64,000 nucleotides of DNA from Aurantimonas sp036549475 (GTDB lineage: Bacteria; Pseudomonadota; Alphaproteobacteria; Rhizobiales; Rhizobiaceae): contig NZ_JAZHLI010000002.1 in NCBI RefSeq assembly GCF_036549475.1, positions 127,611-191,610 of the forward strand, read 5' to 3'. Of this stretch, positions 33,964-43,648 are shown in pieces. The notes beneath the pieces are model-generated. The model saw only the letters and a list, made by a program, of their open reading frames with translations, was not told where the DNA came from and did not search any database. Numbering within the stretch: the stretch's first letter is position 1; every line of letters begins with the position of its first letter. The translations under genes were made by a program, and so were the position numbers.

Positions 33964-35204
33964 GCGCCGCGGCCGATAGGTCCCCGGCGGCGGGCGCCGT
34001 GCTCGGCGAGAAGACCGTCCGGCGCAACGCCATCATCCTGGGCGCCGCACAGGCGCTGTGCGGCGCCGCCGGCCCCGTCGCCATCTCCATCGGCGGGCTT
34101 GCCGGTTCGTGGCTGCTGCTGGCCGACAAGTCGCTCGCGACGCTGCCGGTGACCGGCTACAATCTCGGCGTGGCGATCGGCGCGCTGCCGGCAGCGGCGC
34201 TGATGCGTGCGGTCGGCCGGCGATATGGCTTCATTTCCGGCGCCCTCGTCACCTCGACCGGCGGGCTTGTCGCCGCGATGGCGTTGTTCCAGGAAAGCTT
34301 CTGGCTGTTCGCCCTGGCGCTGATGCTGGTGGGGGTTGGCGGCTCGTTCGTCCAGCAATATCGCTTCGCCGCCACCGATGGCGCGCGTCGGTCCTACCAG
34401 TCGCGGGCCATCTCGATCGTCCTTGCCGGTGGCATCTTCGCCGCGGTGATCGGCCCGCAGACGGTGCGTTATTCGGCCGATCTGTTCCTGCCGGTCGAAT
34501 TTGCCGGCGCCTTCATCGGCCTCGTCTTTCTGGGTCTCGCCGGTGCCGCGGTCCTGACCTTCCTGCGCATCCCCGACAGTCCGGAGGAGGGCCATCCGGC
34601 CGATCTGCTGCCGGCGCGGCCGCTTGCGCAGGTGGCGCTGCAGCCCCGGTTCCTGGCCGGGCTGTTCTGCGGCGTCGGCAGTTATGCCATGATGAGCTTC
34701 GTGATGACCGGAGCGCCGCTGGCGATGGTCGGCTGCGGCCTGTCCAAGGACATCAGCACGCTGGGCATCCAGTGGCATGTTCTGGCCATGTTCGGCCCGA
34801 GCTTCTTCACGGGCCGGCTGATCCAGCGCTTTGGCAAGGAGCGCATCGTCGCGACGGGGCTGCTGCTGCTGGCAGCCAGCGCGGCCGTGTCCCTGTCGGG
34901 CCTTGCGGTCTGGCAGTTCTGGACCGGGCTGGTGCTTCTCGGCCTCGGCTGGAATTTCGGCTTCATCGGTTCGACCGCCATCGTCGCCGAGACCTACCGA
35001 CCGTCGGAGAAGAACAAGACCCAAGGGCTGCACGACTTCATCCTGTTCTCGTCGGTTTCCCTGGCCTCGTTCCTGTCGGGGCGCACATTCGTCGCCGCCG
35101 GCTGGGAGACGATGAACATGGTCGTCTTCCCGGTGGTCTTCCTCTGCCTCGTCGTGCTCGTCCTCCAGGCGAAATTCGCGCCGCTCGATCCAGCCGCCGA
35201 GTGA
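33960..35204 (+). CDS. MFS transporter, YajR/YbjJ-type unknown substrate
   Basis: Major facilitator with 12 predicted helices, 414 residues. Helices are obvious (GLAGSWLLLADKSLATLPV, FIGLVFLGLAGAAVLTFL), and the cytoplasmic loop near residue 80 reads MRAVGRRYGF. GTG start overlapping the nusB stop (GTGA), so coupled to nusB, but the substrate cannot be inferred. Neighbouring riboflavin genes do not prove flavin transport. Confidence 0.85.
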   Translation: MSAAADRSPAAGAVLGEKTVRRNAIILGAAQALCGAAGPVAISIGGLAGSWLLLADKSLATLPVTGYNLGVAIGALPAAALMRAVGRRYGFISGALVTSTGGLVAAMALFQESFWLFALALMLVGVGGSFVQQYRFAATDGARRSYQSRAISIVLAGGIFAAVIGPQTVRYSADLFLPVEFAGAFIGLVFLGLAGAAVLTFLRIPDSPEEGHPADLLPARPLAQVALQPRFLAGLFCGVGSYAMMSFVMTGAPLAMVGCGLSKDISTLGIQWHVLAMFGPSFFTGRLIQRFGKERIVATGLLLLAASAAVSLSGLAVWQFWTGLVLLGLGWNFGFIGSTAIVAETYRPSEKNKTQGLHDFILFSSVSLASFLSGRTFVAAGWETMNMVVFPVVFLCLVVLVLQAKFAPLDPAAE

Positions 35205-35417
35205 GACGCTTCCGCTCTGTGCCTTGCGCGCCGCGTGATCCCGCGGGGCCGGCCATTCCGGCCATGCCTGCTTGCTGGCGTGGCTGACGATCAGGGCGCT
35301 TGACGACTTGCCGACTCCATATAACCTCGGCTCCGCTAGGCAAGGCGGGGGAGCCCCGTCTTCGGCGCAATAATCGAAGATTGCCGGACCAAACCGGCAC
35401 GAATCCGAGGGGACAGC

Positions 35418-37568
35418 ATGCCGACAACACTCATAGTGGTGGCCCTTTGCGGGCTGCTGGCTCTTGCCTATGCGGCCTGGGCTACGCGATCGGTCCTGGC
35501 GGCCGACCAGGGCAACGCCCGTATGCAGGAAATCGCCGGGGCAATCCGCGAAGGCGCCCAGGCCTATCTCGCCCGCCAATACACGACGATCGCCATCGTC
35601 GGCGTCGTCGTGGCGATCATCACCGGTCTCCTGCTGTCGGCCTACGCCGCCGCCGGCTTCGTGATCGGTGCGGTTTTATCCGGCCTGGCGGGCTTCATCG
35701 GCATGAATGTCTCGGTGCGGGCCAATGTGCGCACCGCCCAGGCCTGCTCGCGCTCGCTCAGCCTCGGGCTTGGCATCGCCTTCAAGTCCGGCGCGATCAC
35801 CGGCCTTCTGGTGGCCGGACTCGCGCTCCTGGGCGTTACCCTGTATTTCCTGTTCCTGACCGTCTGGCTCGGCCTCGACGTGTCCGACCGCACGGTGATC
35901 GACTCGCTGGTGTCGCTCGGCTTCGGCGCCTCGCTGATCTCCATCTTCGCCCGTCTCGGCGGCGGCATCTTCACCAAGGGTGCCGATGTGGGCGGCGATC
36001 TCGTCGGCAAGGTTGAGGCCGGCATTCCCGAGGACGACCCGCGCAATCCGGCCACTATCGCCGACAATGTCGGCGACAATGTCGGTGACTGCGCCGGCAT
36101 GGCGGCGGATCTCTTCGAGACCTATGCGGTGACCATCGTCGCGACCATGGTGCTCGGCGCGATCTTCTTTGCCGGGACCGACATCATCGAAAGCGTCATG
36201 ATCTATCCGCTGGCCATCGGCGGCGCCTGCATCCTGACCTCGATCGTCGGTACCTTCTTCGTGCGCCTCGGCACCAATGGCTCGATCATGGGGGCGCTCT
36301 ACAAGGGCCTGTGGGCGACGACGCTGCTGTCGATCGTCGGCATCGCCGTCGCCACCTGGGCAACCATCGGTTTCGGCGATATCGGCGAATCGACCCGCGG
36401 CGTGGTGATCAACGGTCTCAACCTGTTCGTCTGCGGCATCATCGGCCTCGTGGTGACCGGCCTGATCGTCTGGATCACCGAATACTACACGGGCGTCGGC
36501 TTCCGGCCGGTCCGCTCGATCAGCGAGGCGTCGGTCTCCGGCCACGGCACCAATGTCATCCAGGGACTCGCCATCTCCCTGGAATCGACGGCGCTGCCGA
36601 CGATCGTCATCGTCGCCGGCATCATCTCGACCTTCCAGCTTGCCGGCCTCTACGGCACCGGCATCGCGGTGACGGCCATGCTGGGCATTGCCGGCATGAT
36701 CGTGGCGCTCGACGCCTTCGGGCCGGTCACCGACAATGCCGGTGGCATTGCCGAGATGGCCGGCCTGCCGGCGGATGTCAGGCGGTCCACCGACGCTCTC
36801 GACGCCGTCGGCAACACCACCAAGGCGGTCACCAAGGGCTATGCGATCGGCTCGGCCGGTCTCGGCGCCCTGGTGCTGTTTGCGGCCTACAATTACGACC
36901 TGGCCTATTTCGTCGAGCAGGCGAATGCCGGCAACGGCTTCGAGTATTTTCGGGGTGTCGAACCGGACTTCGCGCTGACCAATCCCTTCGTGGTGGTCGG
37001 CCTTCTGCTGGGAGGGCTCATCCCCTTCCTGTTCGGCGGCATCGCCATGACGGCCGTCGGCCGGGCGGCGAGCTCGGTGGTGGACGAGGTGCGTCGCCAG
37101 TTCCGGGAGAAGCCGGGCATCATGGCCGGCACCGAACGGCCGGACTATGCCCGTGCCGTCGACCTGCTGACCAAGGCGGCCATCCGCGAGATGATCGTGC
37201 CGTCGCTGCTGCCGGTGCTGGCACCGATCGTGGTGTATTTCGGCGTGCTGCTGATCGCCGACAAGAGCCAGGCCTTCTCGGCGGTCGGTGCGATGCTGCT
37301 CGGCGTCATCGTCACGGGCATCTTCGTCGCCATCTCGATGACGTCCGGCGGCGGTGCCTGGGACAATGCGAAGAAGTCCTTCGAGGACGGCTTCGTGGAC
37401 AGTGCCGGCGTGCGCCACGTGAAGGGGTCGGACGCGCACAAGGCTTCGGTTACCGGCGATACGGTGGGCGATCCCTACAAGGACACCGCCGGTCCGGCGG
37501 TCAATCCGGCGATCAAGATCACCAACATCGTCGCCCTGCTGCTGCTGGCGGTGCTGGCGCACAACTGA
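35418..37568 (+). CDS. hppA: K+-independent H+-translocating pyrophosphatase
   Basis: Membrane pyrophosphatase coupling PPi hydrolysis to proton export, 716 residues, about 16 helices. The catalytic loop is GADVGGDLVGKVEAGIPEDD followed by NVGDNVGDCAGMAADLFE. The residue pattern GNTTKAVTKG has Lys where the K+-dependent enzymes have Ala, placing it in the K+-independent class. The start is ATG 35418; a clear terminator follows. Confidence 0.97.
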   Translation: MPTTLIVVALCGLLALAYAAWATRSVLAADQGNARMQEIAGAIREGAQAYLARQYTTIAIVGVVVAIITGLLLSAYAAAGFVIGAVLSGLAGFIGMNVSVRANVRTAQACSRSLSLGLGIAFKSGAITGLLVAGLALLGVTLYFLFLTVWLGLDVSDRTVIDSLVSLGFGASLISIFARLGGGIFTKGADVGGDLVGKVEAGIPEDDPRNPATIADNVGDNVGDCAGMAADLFETYAVTIVATMVLGAIFFAGTDIIESVMIYPLAIGGACILTSIVGTFFVRLGTNGSIMGALYKGLWATTLLSIVGIAVATWATIGFGDIGESTRGVVINGLNLFVCGIIGLVVTGLIVWITEYYTGVGFRPVRSISEASVSGHGTNVIQGLAISLESTALPTIVIVAGIISTFQLAGLYGTGIAVTAMLGIAGMIVALDAFGPVTDNAGGIAEMAGLPADVRRSTDALDAVGNTTKAVTKGYAIGSAGLGALVLFAAYNYDLAYFVEQANAGNGFEYFRGVEPDFALTNPFVVVGLLLGGLIPFLFGGIAMTAVGRAASSVVDEVRRQFREKPGIMAGTERPDYARAVDLLTKAAIREMIVPSLLPVLAPIVVYFGVLLIADKSQAFSAVGAMLLGVIVTGIFVAISMTSGGGAWDNAKKSFEDGFVDSAGVRHVKGSDAHKASVTGDTVGDPYKDTAGPAVNPAIKITNIVALLLLAVLAHN

Positions 37569-37591
37569 TCGCCAGCCGACGACTGAATGCG

Positions 37592-37629
37592 AAAGGCCCC
37601 GCGGGTTGCAGAACCCGCGGGGCCTTTTT
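37592..37629. terminator. Shared bidirectional terminator of hppA and bamE
   Basis: A 16-bp perfect stem (37592-37607 with 37612-37627) flanked by A-rich left and T-rich right sides, so it can act for hppA (plus) and bamE (minus). Confidence 0.9.
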
Positions 37630-37657
37630 GTATCGCCGGAGCTTCGGGCAGGCGCCC

Positions 37658-38122
37658 TTAGAGGTTCGGGCCGGGGCTGCCGCTGCCGGTATCGGTCAGG
37701 ATCTGGCCGAGGAAGGTACGGTCCTGGCCGCCCGTCGGCGTCGTGCGGGAGATGAAGTCGAAGAGCTGGCCGTCCTGCAGGCCGTAATTGGCGATGCGCT
37801 CGACCCGGCCTTCGCCGTTGAAATAGACGGCCAGGACTCTCTGGTCGACGAGCTGCGGCTTCATGAAGGCGACCGGCCGGACCCGCTTCTGGGAGATGTA
37901 GTAGAACACTTCGCTATCGAAGGTCGCGGTCGTGGAGGGCGACCCCAGCGCCAGCAGCACCTGTTCGCGGCTCGAGCCGACTGGGACCAGCTCGACGGTC
38001 TTTTCGTCGATCACATAGCCCTGGGTCAGCACCTCGCTGGTCGTGCAGTTCGACAGGGCCAGGACGCCCAGAATGGCGGCCGAGGCGAGGAGAGGGCGCT
38101 TGAGTCGGACGGAAGGCTTCAC
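37658..38122 (-). CDS. bamE: Outer membrane assembly lipoprotein BamE
   Basis: Lipoprotein subunit of the BAM complex, 154 residues. The signal peptide ends with lipobox LSNC (Cys26). The SmpA/OmlA core has VIDEKTVELVPVGSSREQVLLALGSPS and YYISQKRV. It converges on hppA and diverges from the CBP3-like gene, a common alphaproteobacterial arrangement. Confidence 0.94.
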   Translation of the reverse strand: MKPSVRLKRPLLASAAILGVLALSNCTTSEVLTQGYVIDEKTVELVPVGSSREQVLLALGSPSTTATFDSEVFYYISQKRVRPVAFMKPQLVDQRVLAVYFNGEGRVERIANYGLQDGQLFDFISRTTPTGGQDRTFLGQILTDTGSGSPGPNL

Positions 38123-38336
38123 GCTGGCTTACTCCTTGAGGCCATCGCCGATACGCGGCTGGCAGGTCCGTTGCCGCCTTTCCTGGCGCCGACCGGCCGG
38201 ATACCCGCGAGAGCAGGCACCTCCGGCTGGCGCGCGAGCGCGGCGGGTGGGTTTTGGTAAAGCACCTTCGGGAACGTTGCAATCGATCCGGCGGTGTGGC
38301 ACCGCCCTCGCAGTGCAGCCATCGATCGGCCCAGCA

Positions 38337-38876
38337 ATGTTTCAACGCTTCAGAGCCAACCGGCGCCACCGGGCGCGCAATCGCGAGGTCGTCGACGATC
38401 TCTATACTGCGCTGGTGAACCGCTCGCGCCAGGACGATCTCTATCTGGCCTGCGCCGTACCCGACACAGTGATGGGTCGGTTCGAGGCGCTGACGGTCCA
38501 TGTCTTCCTGTTCCTGCGCCGCTGCCGCGACGAGCCCTCGCTGAAGCCGCTGGCGCAGGAGGTGGTCGACCGGTTCATCACCGATGTGGAGGATTCGATC
38601 CGCGAATTGGGGGTCGGCGATCCGTCGGTGCCCAAGCGCATGCGCAAGCTGGCCGGCATCTTCTACGAGCGCGTCGCCGCCTATGATCCGGCGCTCGACG
38701 CCGGCGACGAGGCGGCGCTGGCGGGCGCATTGAAGGGACGGGCCGTTCCCGCGGACGCGCCGCAGGATGCAACGGCGCGCCTTGCGTCCTACATGGTGGC
38801 CGAACACACGCGATTTGAGGCGATTGCGGCGGAGACGATCCTGGCCGGCACGCTTCAGCCGAGGACCCTGCCATGA
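38337..38876 (+). CDS. Ubiquinol-cytochrome c chaperone, CBP3/UQCC1 family
   Basis: Assembly factor homologue for the cytochrome bc1 complex, 179 residues. It has the family stretches LYTALVNRSRQDDLYLACAV and RFEALTVHVFLFLRRC, then FITDVEDSIRELGVGDPSVPKRM. The mitochondrial homologue helps cytochrome b synthesis and assembly; a bacterial role is by analogy. The stop overlaps the yceD start by 4 bases (ATGA). Confidence 0.92.
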   Translation: MFQRFRANRRHRARNREVVDDLYTALVNRSRQDDLYLACAVPDTVMGRFEALTVHVFLFLRRCRDEPSLKPLAQEVVDRFITDVEDSIRELGVGDPSVPKRMRKLAGIFYERVAAYDPALDAGDEAALAGALKGRAVPADAPQDATARLASYMVAEHTRFEAIAAETILAGTLQPRTLP

Positions 38877-39454
38877 AAGATCCCCAGACCGGACCGGACC
38901 CCATCCGCCTGCATATCGCCGCCGAGAGGCTGCCGCGCGACGGCCTCGAGATCCGCTACGAGGCGAACGCGGCCGAGCGGGCTGCGCTGGCGCGGCATCT
39001 GGAGATCGTCGAGGTGAGCGAGCTCAGGGCGGACCTGACGGCATCGCGCTGGCGCGGCGAGGGCGTCAGGGTCAAGGGCCGGCTCCGGGCCGTCGTCGTG
39101 CAGGAGAGCGTGGTGACGCTCGACCCGCTGCGCCAGAGCATCGACGAGCCGTTCGAGACCAGTTTCGTTCCCGAGGGCTCGCGCCTGGCGCCCGTGCTCC
39201 AGACCGGCGAGAACGAGATCCATGTCGACCCCGAGGGCGAGGATCCGCCCGAGACCTTCCGCGGGCCGCAGATCGATGTCGGGCCGTTCCTGGTGGAAGC
39301 GCTCTCGCTGGCGCTCGACCCCTATCCACGCGAATCCGGCGCGAGCTTCGAAGCCATCGACACCGATCCCGATCCCAAGGCCGGCGTGCGGTCGGCCTTC
39401 GACGTGCTTACCAATCTGGTGCCGGCGAACAGGAAGGACGGCGAGGGGACATGA
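38873..39454 (+). CDS. yceD: DUF177 (YceD) family protein
   Basis: A 193-residue DUF177 protein, linked in other bacteria to 23S rRNA processing and usually upstream of rpmF or plsX. Visible features are VKGRLRAVVVQESVVTLDPL and an acidic C-terminal half with ALSLALDPYPRESG. Here rpmF is absent and plsX follows after 88 bp. Confidence 0.9.
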   Translation: MKDPQTGPDPIRLHIAAERLPRDGLEIRYEANAAERAALARHLEIVEVSELRADLTASRWRGEGVRVKGRLRAVVVQESVVTLDPLRQSIDEPFETSFVPEGSRLAPVLQTGENEIHVDPEGEDPPETFRGPQIDVGPFLVEALSLALDPYPRESGASFEAIDTDPDPKAGVRSAFDVLTNLVPANRKDGEGT

Positions 39455-39542
39455 CAGTTTCAATTCGGCGGTTGCTGTTCACGCGTAAACCGATATCTTC
39501 GCGCCGCGCCGCCAGGATGCCGCGCGCAAAGGCGAGAGACCA

Positions 39543-40616
39543 TTGATTTCAAACACTGGTATCACGATTTCGGTCGACGCCATGGGCGGCGACCACGGCC
39601 CCTCCGTGGTCGTTCCCGGCGCCGCCATCGCGCTCGAACGCCATCCCGGCACACGGTTCGTCCTGTTCGGGCAGAGCGACGCCGTGCTGCCGGTGCTCGA
39701 TCAGTATCCGGAGCTGAAGGCGGCCTCGACCTTCCATCATTGCGACATCGCCATCCGCATGGACGACAAGCCGTCCCAGGCGCTGCGCCAGGGGCGGTAC
39801 AAATCGTCCATGTGGCGCGCCATCGAGGCGGTGAAGACGCATGAGGCGGACGTCGCGGTCTCGGCCGGCAACACCGGCGCGCTGATGGCGATGGCGAAGT
39901 TCTGCCTGCGCACCATGGCCAATATCGAGCGCCCGGCGATCGCGGCGATCTGGCCGACCCTGCGCGGCGAGAGCATCGTCCTCGACGTGGGCGCCACCAT
40001 CGGCGCCGACGCCCAGCAGCTCATCGACTTCTCGATGATGGGCGGCGCCATGGCCCGCGCCCTGTTCGGCGTGGAGCGGCCGACGGTCGGGCTCCTCAAT
40101 ATCGGCGTCGAGGAAGTGAAGGGGCAGGACGAGATCCGCGAGGCGGGCCGCCTGCTCAAGGAAACGCCGATCCCGGGGATCGAGTATCGCGGCTTCGTCG
40201 AGGGCGACGATCTGGGCCAAGGCACCGTCGACGTGGTGGTGACCGAGGGCTTCACGGGCAACATCGCCCTGAAGACCGCCGAGGGCACCGCCCGGCAGAT
40301 CGCGGCCTATCTGAAGGCGGCGATGAGCCGGACCTGGATGGCCCGTGCCGGCTACGTCTTGGCGCGCAGCGCCTTCGAGCGTCTGCGCGACAAGATGGAT
40401 CCGCGCAAGGTCAATGGCGGCGTCTTCCTCGGCCTCAACGGCATCGTCATCAAGAGCCATGGCGGGACCGACGCCGAGGGCATCGCCGCGGCGATCGACC
40501 TGGCGCATGCGATGGCCCGCCACGGCCTGCGCGAGAAGATCGAAGCCGATCTCGAAAACTTCCATCTGCGTGTGTCTGAAGACGTGCCGGCAATTCCCGA
40601 GAGCAGCAGCCCATGA
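39543..40616 (+). CDS. plsX: Phosphate acyltransferase PlsX, TTG start
   Basis: Converts acyl-ACP to acyl-phosphate for phospholipid synthesis, 357 residues. It has ITISVDAMGGDHGP at the N-terminus and GNTGALMAMAKF, FSMMGGAMARALFG and DVVVTEGFTGNIALKT further in. No in-frame ATG lies before the conserved DAMGGD motif, so TTG at 39543 is the best start, with GAGAGA upstream as a weak ribosome site. It overlaps fabH by 4 bases. Confidence 0.95.
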   Translation: MISNTGITISVDAMGGDHGPSVVVPGAAIALERHPGTRFVLFGQSDAVLPVLDQYPELKAASTFHHCDIAIRMDDKPSQALRQGRYKSSMWRAIEAVKTHEADVAVSAGNTGALMAMAKFCLRTMANIERPAIAAIWPTLRGESIVLDVGATIGADAQQLIDFSMMGGAMARALFGVERPTVGLLNIGVEEVKGQDEIREAGRLLKETPIPGIEYRGFVEGDDLGQGTVDVVVTEGFTGNIALKTAEGTARQIAAYLKAAMSRTWMARAGYVLARSAFERLRDKMDPRKVNGGVFLGLNGIVIKSHGGTDAEGIAAAIDLAHAMARHGLREKIEADLENFHLRVSEDVPAIPESSSP

Positions 40617-41599
40617 CGACATCCATCCGATCCGTGATTCGCGGAACCGGTTCGGTCCTGCCGGAGCGGGTGATGCGCAATCAGGATTTCGCCGGCATCG
40701 TCGAGACGTCGGACGAGTGGATCCGCCAGCGCACCGGCATCGAGGCGCGGCATGTTGCGGGCGAGAACGAGACCACGGTGTCGCTCGCCGAGGGCGCTGC
40801 CCGCAAGGCGCTGGACGCGGCCGGGCTGACCCCGGCGGATGTCGACGTGATCATCCTGGCGACGGCGACGCCGAACAACACCTTTCCCGCCTCCGCCGTC
40901 CAGGTGCAGCACAAGCTCGGCATCACCCACGGCTTTGCCTTCGACATTCATGCGGTGTGCAGCGGCTTCGTCTATGCGCTGACCACGGCCGACCTCTATC
41001 TGAAGGGCGGCGTTGCCAAACGGGCGCTGGTGATCGGCGCCGAAACCTTCTCGCGCATCCTCGACTGGGACGACCGCTCCACCTGCGTGCTGTTCGGCGA
41101 CGGGGCCGGAGCCGTGGTCCTGGAAGCAGTGACCAGCGAGACGGACGATGCGATCTCGGCCCAGGGGATCATCACCTCCCGGCTGCGTTCGGACGGCTCG
41201 CACCAGAGCAAGCTCTATGTGGACGGCGGGCCCTCGACGACCGGCACGGTCGGCAAGCTGCGCATGGAGGGCCGCGAGGTCTTCAAGCATGCCGTCGGCA
41301 TGATCACCGACGTCATCGAGGATTCCTTTGCCGCCGCCGGCATCGGACCCGACGACGTCGACTGGTTCGTGCCGCATCAGGCCAATCGCCGGATCATCGA
41401 CGCCTCGGCGCGCAAGCTCGGCATCGCGCCGGAGAAAGTGGTGATCACCGTCGACCGGCACGGCAACACGTCTGCCGCGTCGATCCCGCTGGCGCTCGAC
41501 GCGGCCGTGCGCGACGGCCGGATCAAGCGCGGGGACCTCGTGCTTCTGGAGGCGATGGGCGGCGGGTTTACCTGGGGGGCGGTTCTGGTCCGTTGGTAG
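40613..41599 (+). CDS. fabH: Beta-ketoacyl-ACP synthase III
   Basis: Starts fatty-acid synthesis by condensing acetyl-CoA with malonyl-ACP, 328 residues. The catalytic triad is Cys116 (AVCSGF), His255 (PHQANRR) and Asn285 (HGNTSAA). It overlaps the plsX stop (ATGA) and is 105 bp before ihfA. Confidence 0.97.
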   Translation: MTTSIRSVIRGTGSVLPERVMRNQDFAGIVETSDEWIRQRTGIEARHVAGENETTVSLAEGAARKALDAAGLTPADVDVIILATATPNNTFPASAVQVQHKLGITHGFAFDIHAVCSGFVYALTTADLYLKGGVAKRALVIGAETFSRILDWDDRSTCVLFGDGAGAVVLEAVTSETDDAISAQGIITSRLRSDGSHQSKLYVDGGPSTTGTVGKLRMEGREVFKHAVGMITDVIEDSFAAAGIGPDDVDWFVPHQANRRIIDASARKLGIAPEKVVITVDRHGNTSAASIPLALDAAVRDGRIKRGDLVLLEAMGGGFTWGAVLVRW

Positions 41600-41704
41600 A
41601 CATCGATCCTTGATTCACAGACCGATTTCGTTAATGTTCGCAACGAAGAAGGCGCTGCCCGCACGTTTCGCCCTGCGGTCTTCCGGCAAAGTTAGGGGAC
41701 ATTG

Positions 41705-42088
41705 ATGGGAGACAGAACCCTCACCAGAGCGGATCTTTCGGAAGCCGTCTTCCGCAAGATCGGGTTATCGCGGACCGAGTCGGCGCAATTGGTGGAGATG
41801 GTTCTCGACGAGATGTGCTCGACGATCGCCAGCGGGGAATCGGTCAAGATCTCGTCCTTCGGATCGTTCCTCGTGCGCGAGAAGAACGAGCGGATCGGGC
41901 GCAATCCCAAGACCGGCGAGGAAGTGCCGATCCTGCCGCGCCGCGTCGCCGTGTTCAAGCCGTCCAACGTCCTCAAGGACCGGATCGTCGAGGCGCATGT
42001 CGGGCGCCAGGCCGGTTCCACCGCGAGCGATACCGAGCTCGACGCCGACAAGGAGCCTGCGGGCATGCTGAGCGCGGCCGCCGAATAG
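41705..42088 (+). CDS. ihfA: Integration host factor alpha subunit
   Basis: Sequence-directed DNA-bending protein, 127 residues. It starts MGDRTLTRADLSEAVFRKIG and has SSFGSFLVREKNERIGRNPKTG and PRRVAVFKPSNVLK. A GGGGA ribosome site supports the ATG at 41705; a TTG just before it is possible but less likely. The C-terminal tail (about 30 residues, acidic) is longer than in enterics. Confidence 0.95.
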   Translation: MGDRTLTRADLSEAVFRKIGLSRTESAQLVEMVLDEMCSTIASGESVKISSFGSFLVREKNERIGRNPKTGEEVPILPRRVAVFKPSNVLKDRIVEAHVGRQAGSTASDTELDADKEPAGMLSAAAE

Positions 42089-42113
42089 CCCGACTGGCCG
42101 GACGGTTTTCACC

Positions 42114-42713
42114 ATGAGCGACAAGAGCGCCGACGCCTTCCGGACCATCAGCGAGGTTGCCGAAGACCTCGACCTGCCGCAGCATGTCCTGCGCTTCTGG
42201 GAAACGCGGTTCCAGCAGATCAAGCCGTTGAAGCGGGGCGGCGGGCGTCGGTACTACCGGCCCGACGACGTCGAGCTTCTGCGCGGCATCCGCTACCTGT
42301 TGTACGTGAAGGGCTTCACGATCAAGGGCGTGCAGCGCATCCTGAAGGAGAACGGGCCGCGCTTCGTCGTGGCCGTCGGCACGGGCGACATGGCGGCGCT
42401 GGCGCAGATCCAGGCCGGCCGCACCAATCTGCCGGCCGCTGCGCCTGAAGACCAGCCAAAACTGCACGATCTCGACCTGATCGCCACGGACCCGCTGCCC
42501 GAGCCGAAACCGGCAGTGGTCGAGCCGGTGCCGTCCGCCGAGCCGGAAACGCGCGAGACCGACGAGCCGGCCAAACCACGCGGCGGCTTCCTGAGGCGCT
42601 ATCGCGAGCCGGCGCAAGAGGCAGGGGCGCTGCCGGCCGAGAGCATTGCCGCCCTCGACGACGTGATTCTCGAACTTCTCGAATGCAAGCGCCTGCTGGA
42701 TCAGGTGCGCTGA
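42114..42713 (+). CDS. MerR-family regulator
   Basis: A 199-residue MerR-type DNA-binding protein. The winged HTH is at about 10-78 (RTISEVAEDLDLPQHVLRFW, RRYYRPDDVELLRGIRYLL). The C-terminal half is Pro/Glu-rich without metal-binding cysteines. Its place after ihfA and before tRNA-Pro is conserved in Rhizobiales. Its targets are unknown. Confidence 0.93.
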   Translation: MSDKSADAFRTISEVAEDLDLPQHVLRFWETRFQQIKPLKRGGGRRYYRPDDVELLRGIRYLLYVKGFTIKGVQRILKENGPRFVVAVGTGDMAALAQIQAGRTNLPAAAPEDQPKLHDLDLIATDPLPEPKPAVVEPVPSAEPETRETDEPAKPRGGFLRRYREPAQEAGALPAESIAALDDVILELLECKRLLDQVR

Positions 42714-42859
42714 CACCCGGATGGCAGGCCTCCCGGCGCGCCGCCGACGGGGAGGCGCTCGGCGTCTTATTCGGTGGCTGGAACCACGGCAAATGGATCG
42801 CGTACCGCCGCCGATTTTCTGTTGCACCGAAGGCGTCCGGCCTCTAGGAGTGGCGGTGT

Positions 42860-42936
42860 CGGAGCGTAGCGCAGCCTGGTAGCGCACTTGGATGGGGTCC
42901 AAGGGGTCGGAGGTTCGAATCCTCTCGCTCCGACCA
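42860..42936 (+). tRNA. tRNA-Pro(GGG)
   Basis: A 77-base tRNA with encoded CCA. The acceptor stem is CGGAGCG/CGCTCCG, the D-loop is AGCCTGGTAGCGC, and the anticodon stem CTTGG/CCAAG surrounds loop ATGGGGT with anticodon GGG. The T-arm is GGAGGTTCGAATCCTCT. Confidence 0.97.
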
Positions 42937-43049
42937 TTTTCTGAAAAATGACAGCCTTTCGGTGACGGACCTGCGACCAGGGCCGTGCCTGCCGCTGTCC
43001 GATCGCCCTGGATTCGATCGGCTTGCAATCGGCTGCGGGAATCCCGGCG

Positions 43050-43496
43050 TCAGAAATGTACGCCAATCCGGAACGGGCCGTGACGGGTGGAGGCCGCGAC
43101 GAGATAGGCGGTCGACCATCCGATCAGGATGAACCCGCCGATCCCCTCCAGCGCGCCCAGCAACCGCCATTCCTGCTGCAGCACTACGTCGCCATAGCCG
43201 ACGGTCGAAAAGGTCGACGTCGAGAAATACAGCGCCTCCTCGAAACTCTGATGGGCTCCCAGCAGGAGATAGGCGAAGGCCCACAGCCAGATCTCGATCG
43301 TGTGCAGCGCGAACAGGCCGAGGACGGTTCCGAGCATCGAGAAGGACCGTGCGAGCGCGTGCCGGCCCAGCTTCAGCCCGCGGATCACCGCGGCCATCGC
43401 GCGGGACAGCGCGACGAGACCGAGCGTGTGGACCAGCACGGTCAGTGCGATGACGAGGGTGCCGATGGTGAGGTTCAGCAGCAAGAAAGCCTCCAT
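43050..43496 (-). CDS. Small potassium channel protein (Ion_trans_2)
   Basis: Inner-membrane K+ channel-like protein, 148 residues. Helices lie at about 5-30, 50-78 and 108-134. The selectivity filter is STFSTVGYGD (about 93-102). There is no cytoplasmic RCK domain. The start at 43496 gives the family length; two further in-frame ATGs upstream would add non-conserved residues. It diverges from the island genes, with an FNR-like box between. Confidence 0.88.
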   Translation of the reverse strand: MEAFLLLNLTIGTLVIALTVLVHTLGLVALSRAMAAVIRGLKLGRHALARSFSMLGTVLGLFALHTIEIWLWAFAYLLLGAHQSFEEALYFSTSTFSTVGYGDVVLQQEWRLLGALEGIGGFILIGWSTAYLVAASTRHGPFRIGVHF

Positions 43497-43648
43497 TTCT
43501 TCGTTTCGGCCCGGGAGCGGGACCCAGTCCGAGCCGACCGAGCCTTCGAGCAGCAGCATTCCCCGGCCTTGCCGGGACCTGCAAGCTCCATCCCGCAGCC
43601 AGGAGACAGGCGCCCTCATGCCCAAGCATGAATGATCGCGCAGAGGGC

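Noticed and set aside
35300..35400. Sigma70 promoter TTGACG...TATAAC before hppA
   Set aside because: The two elements are only 14 bases apart, too short for a normal promoter.
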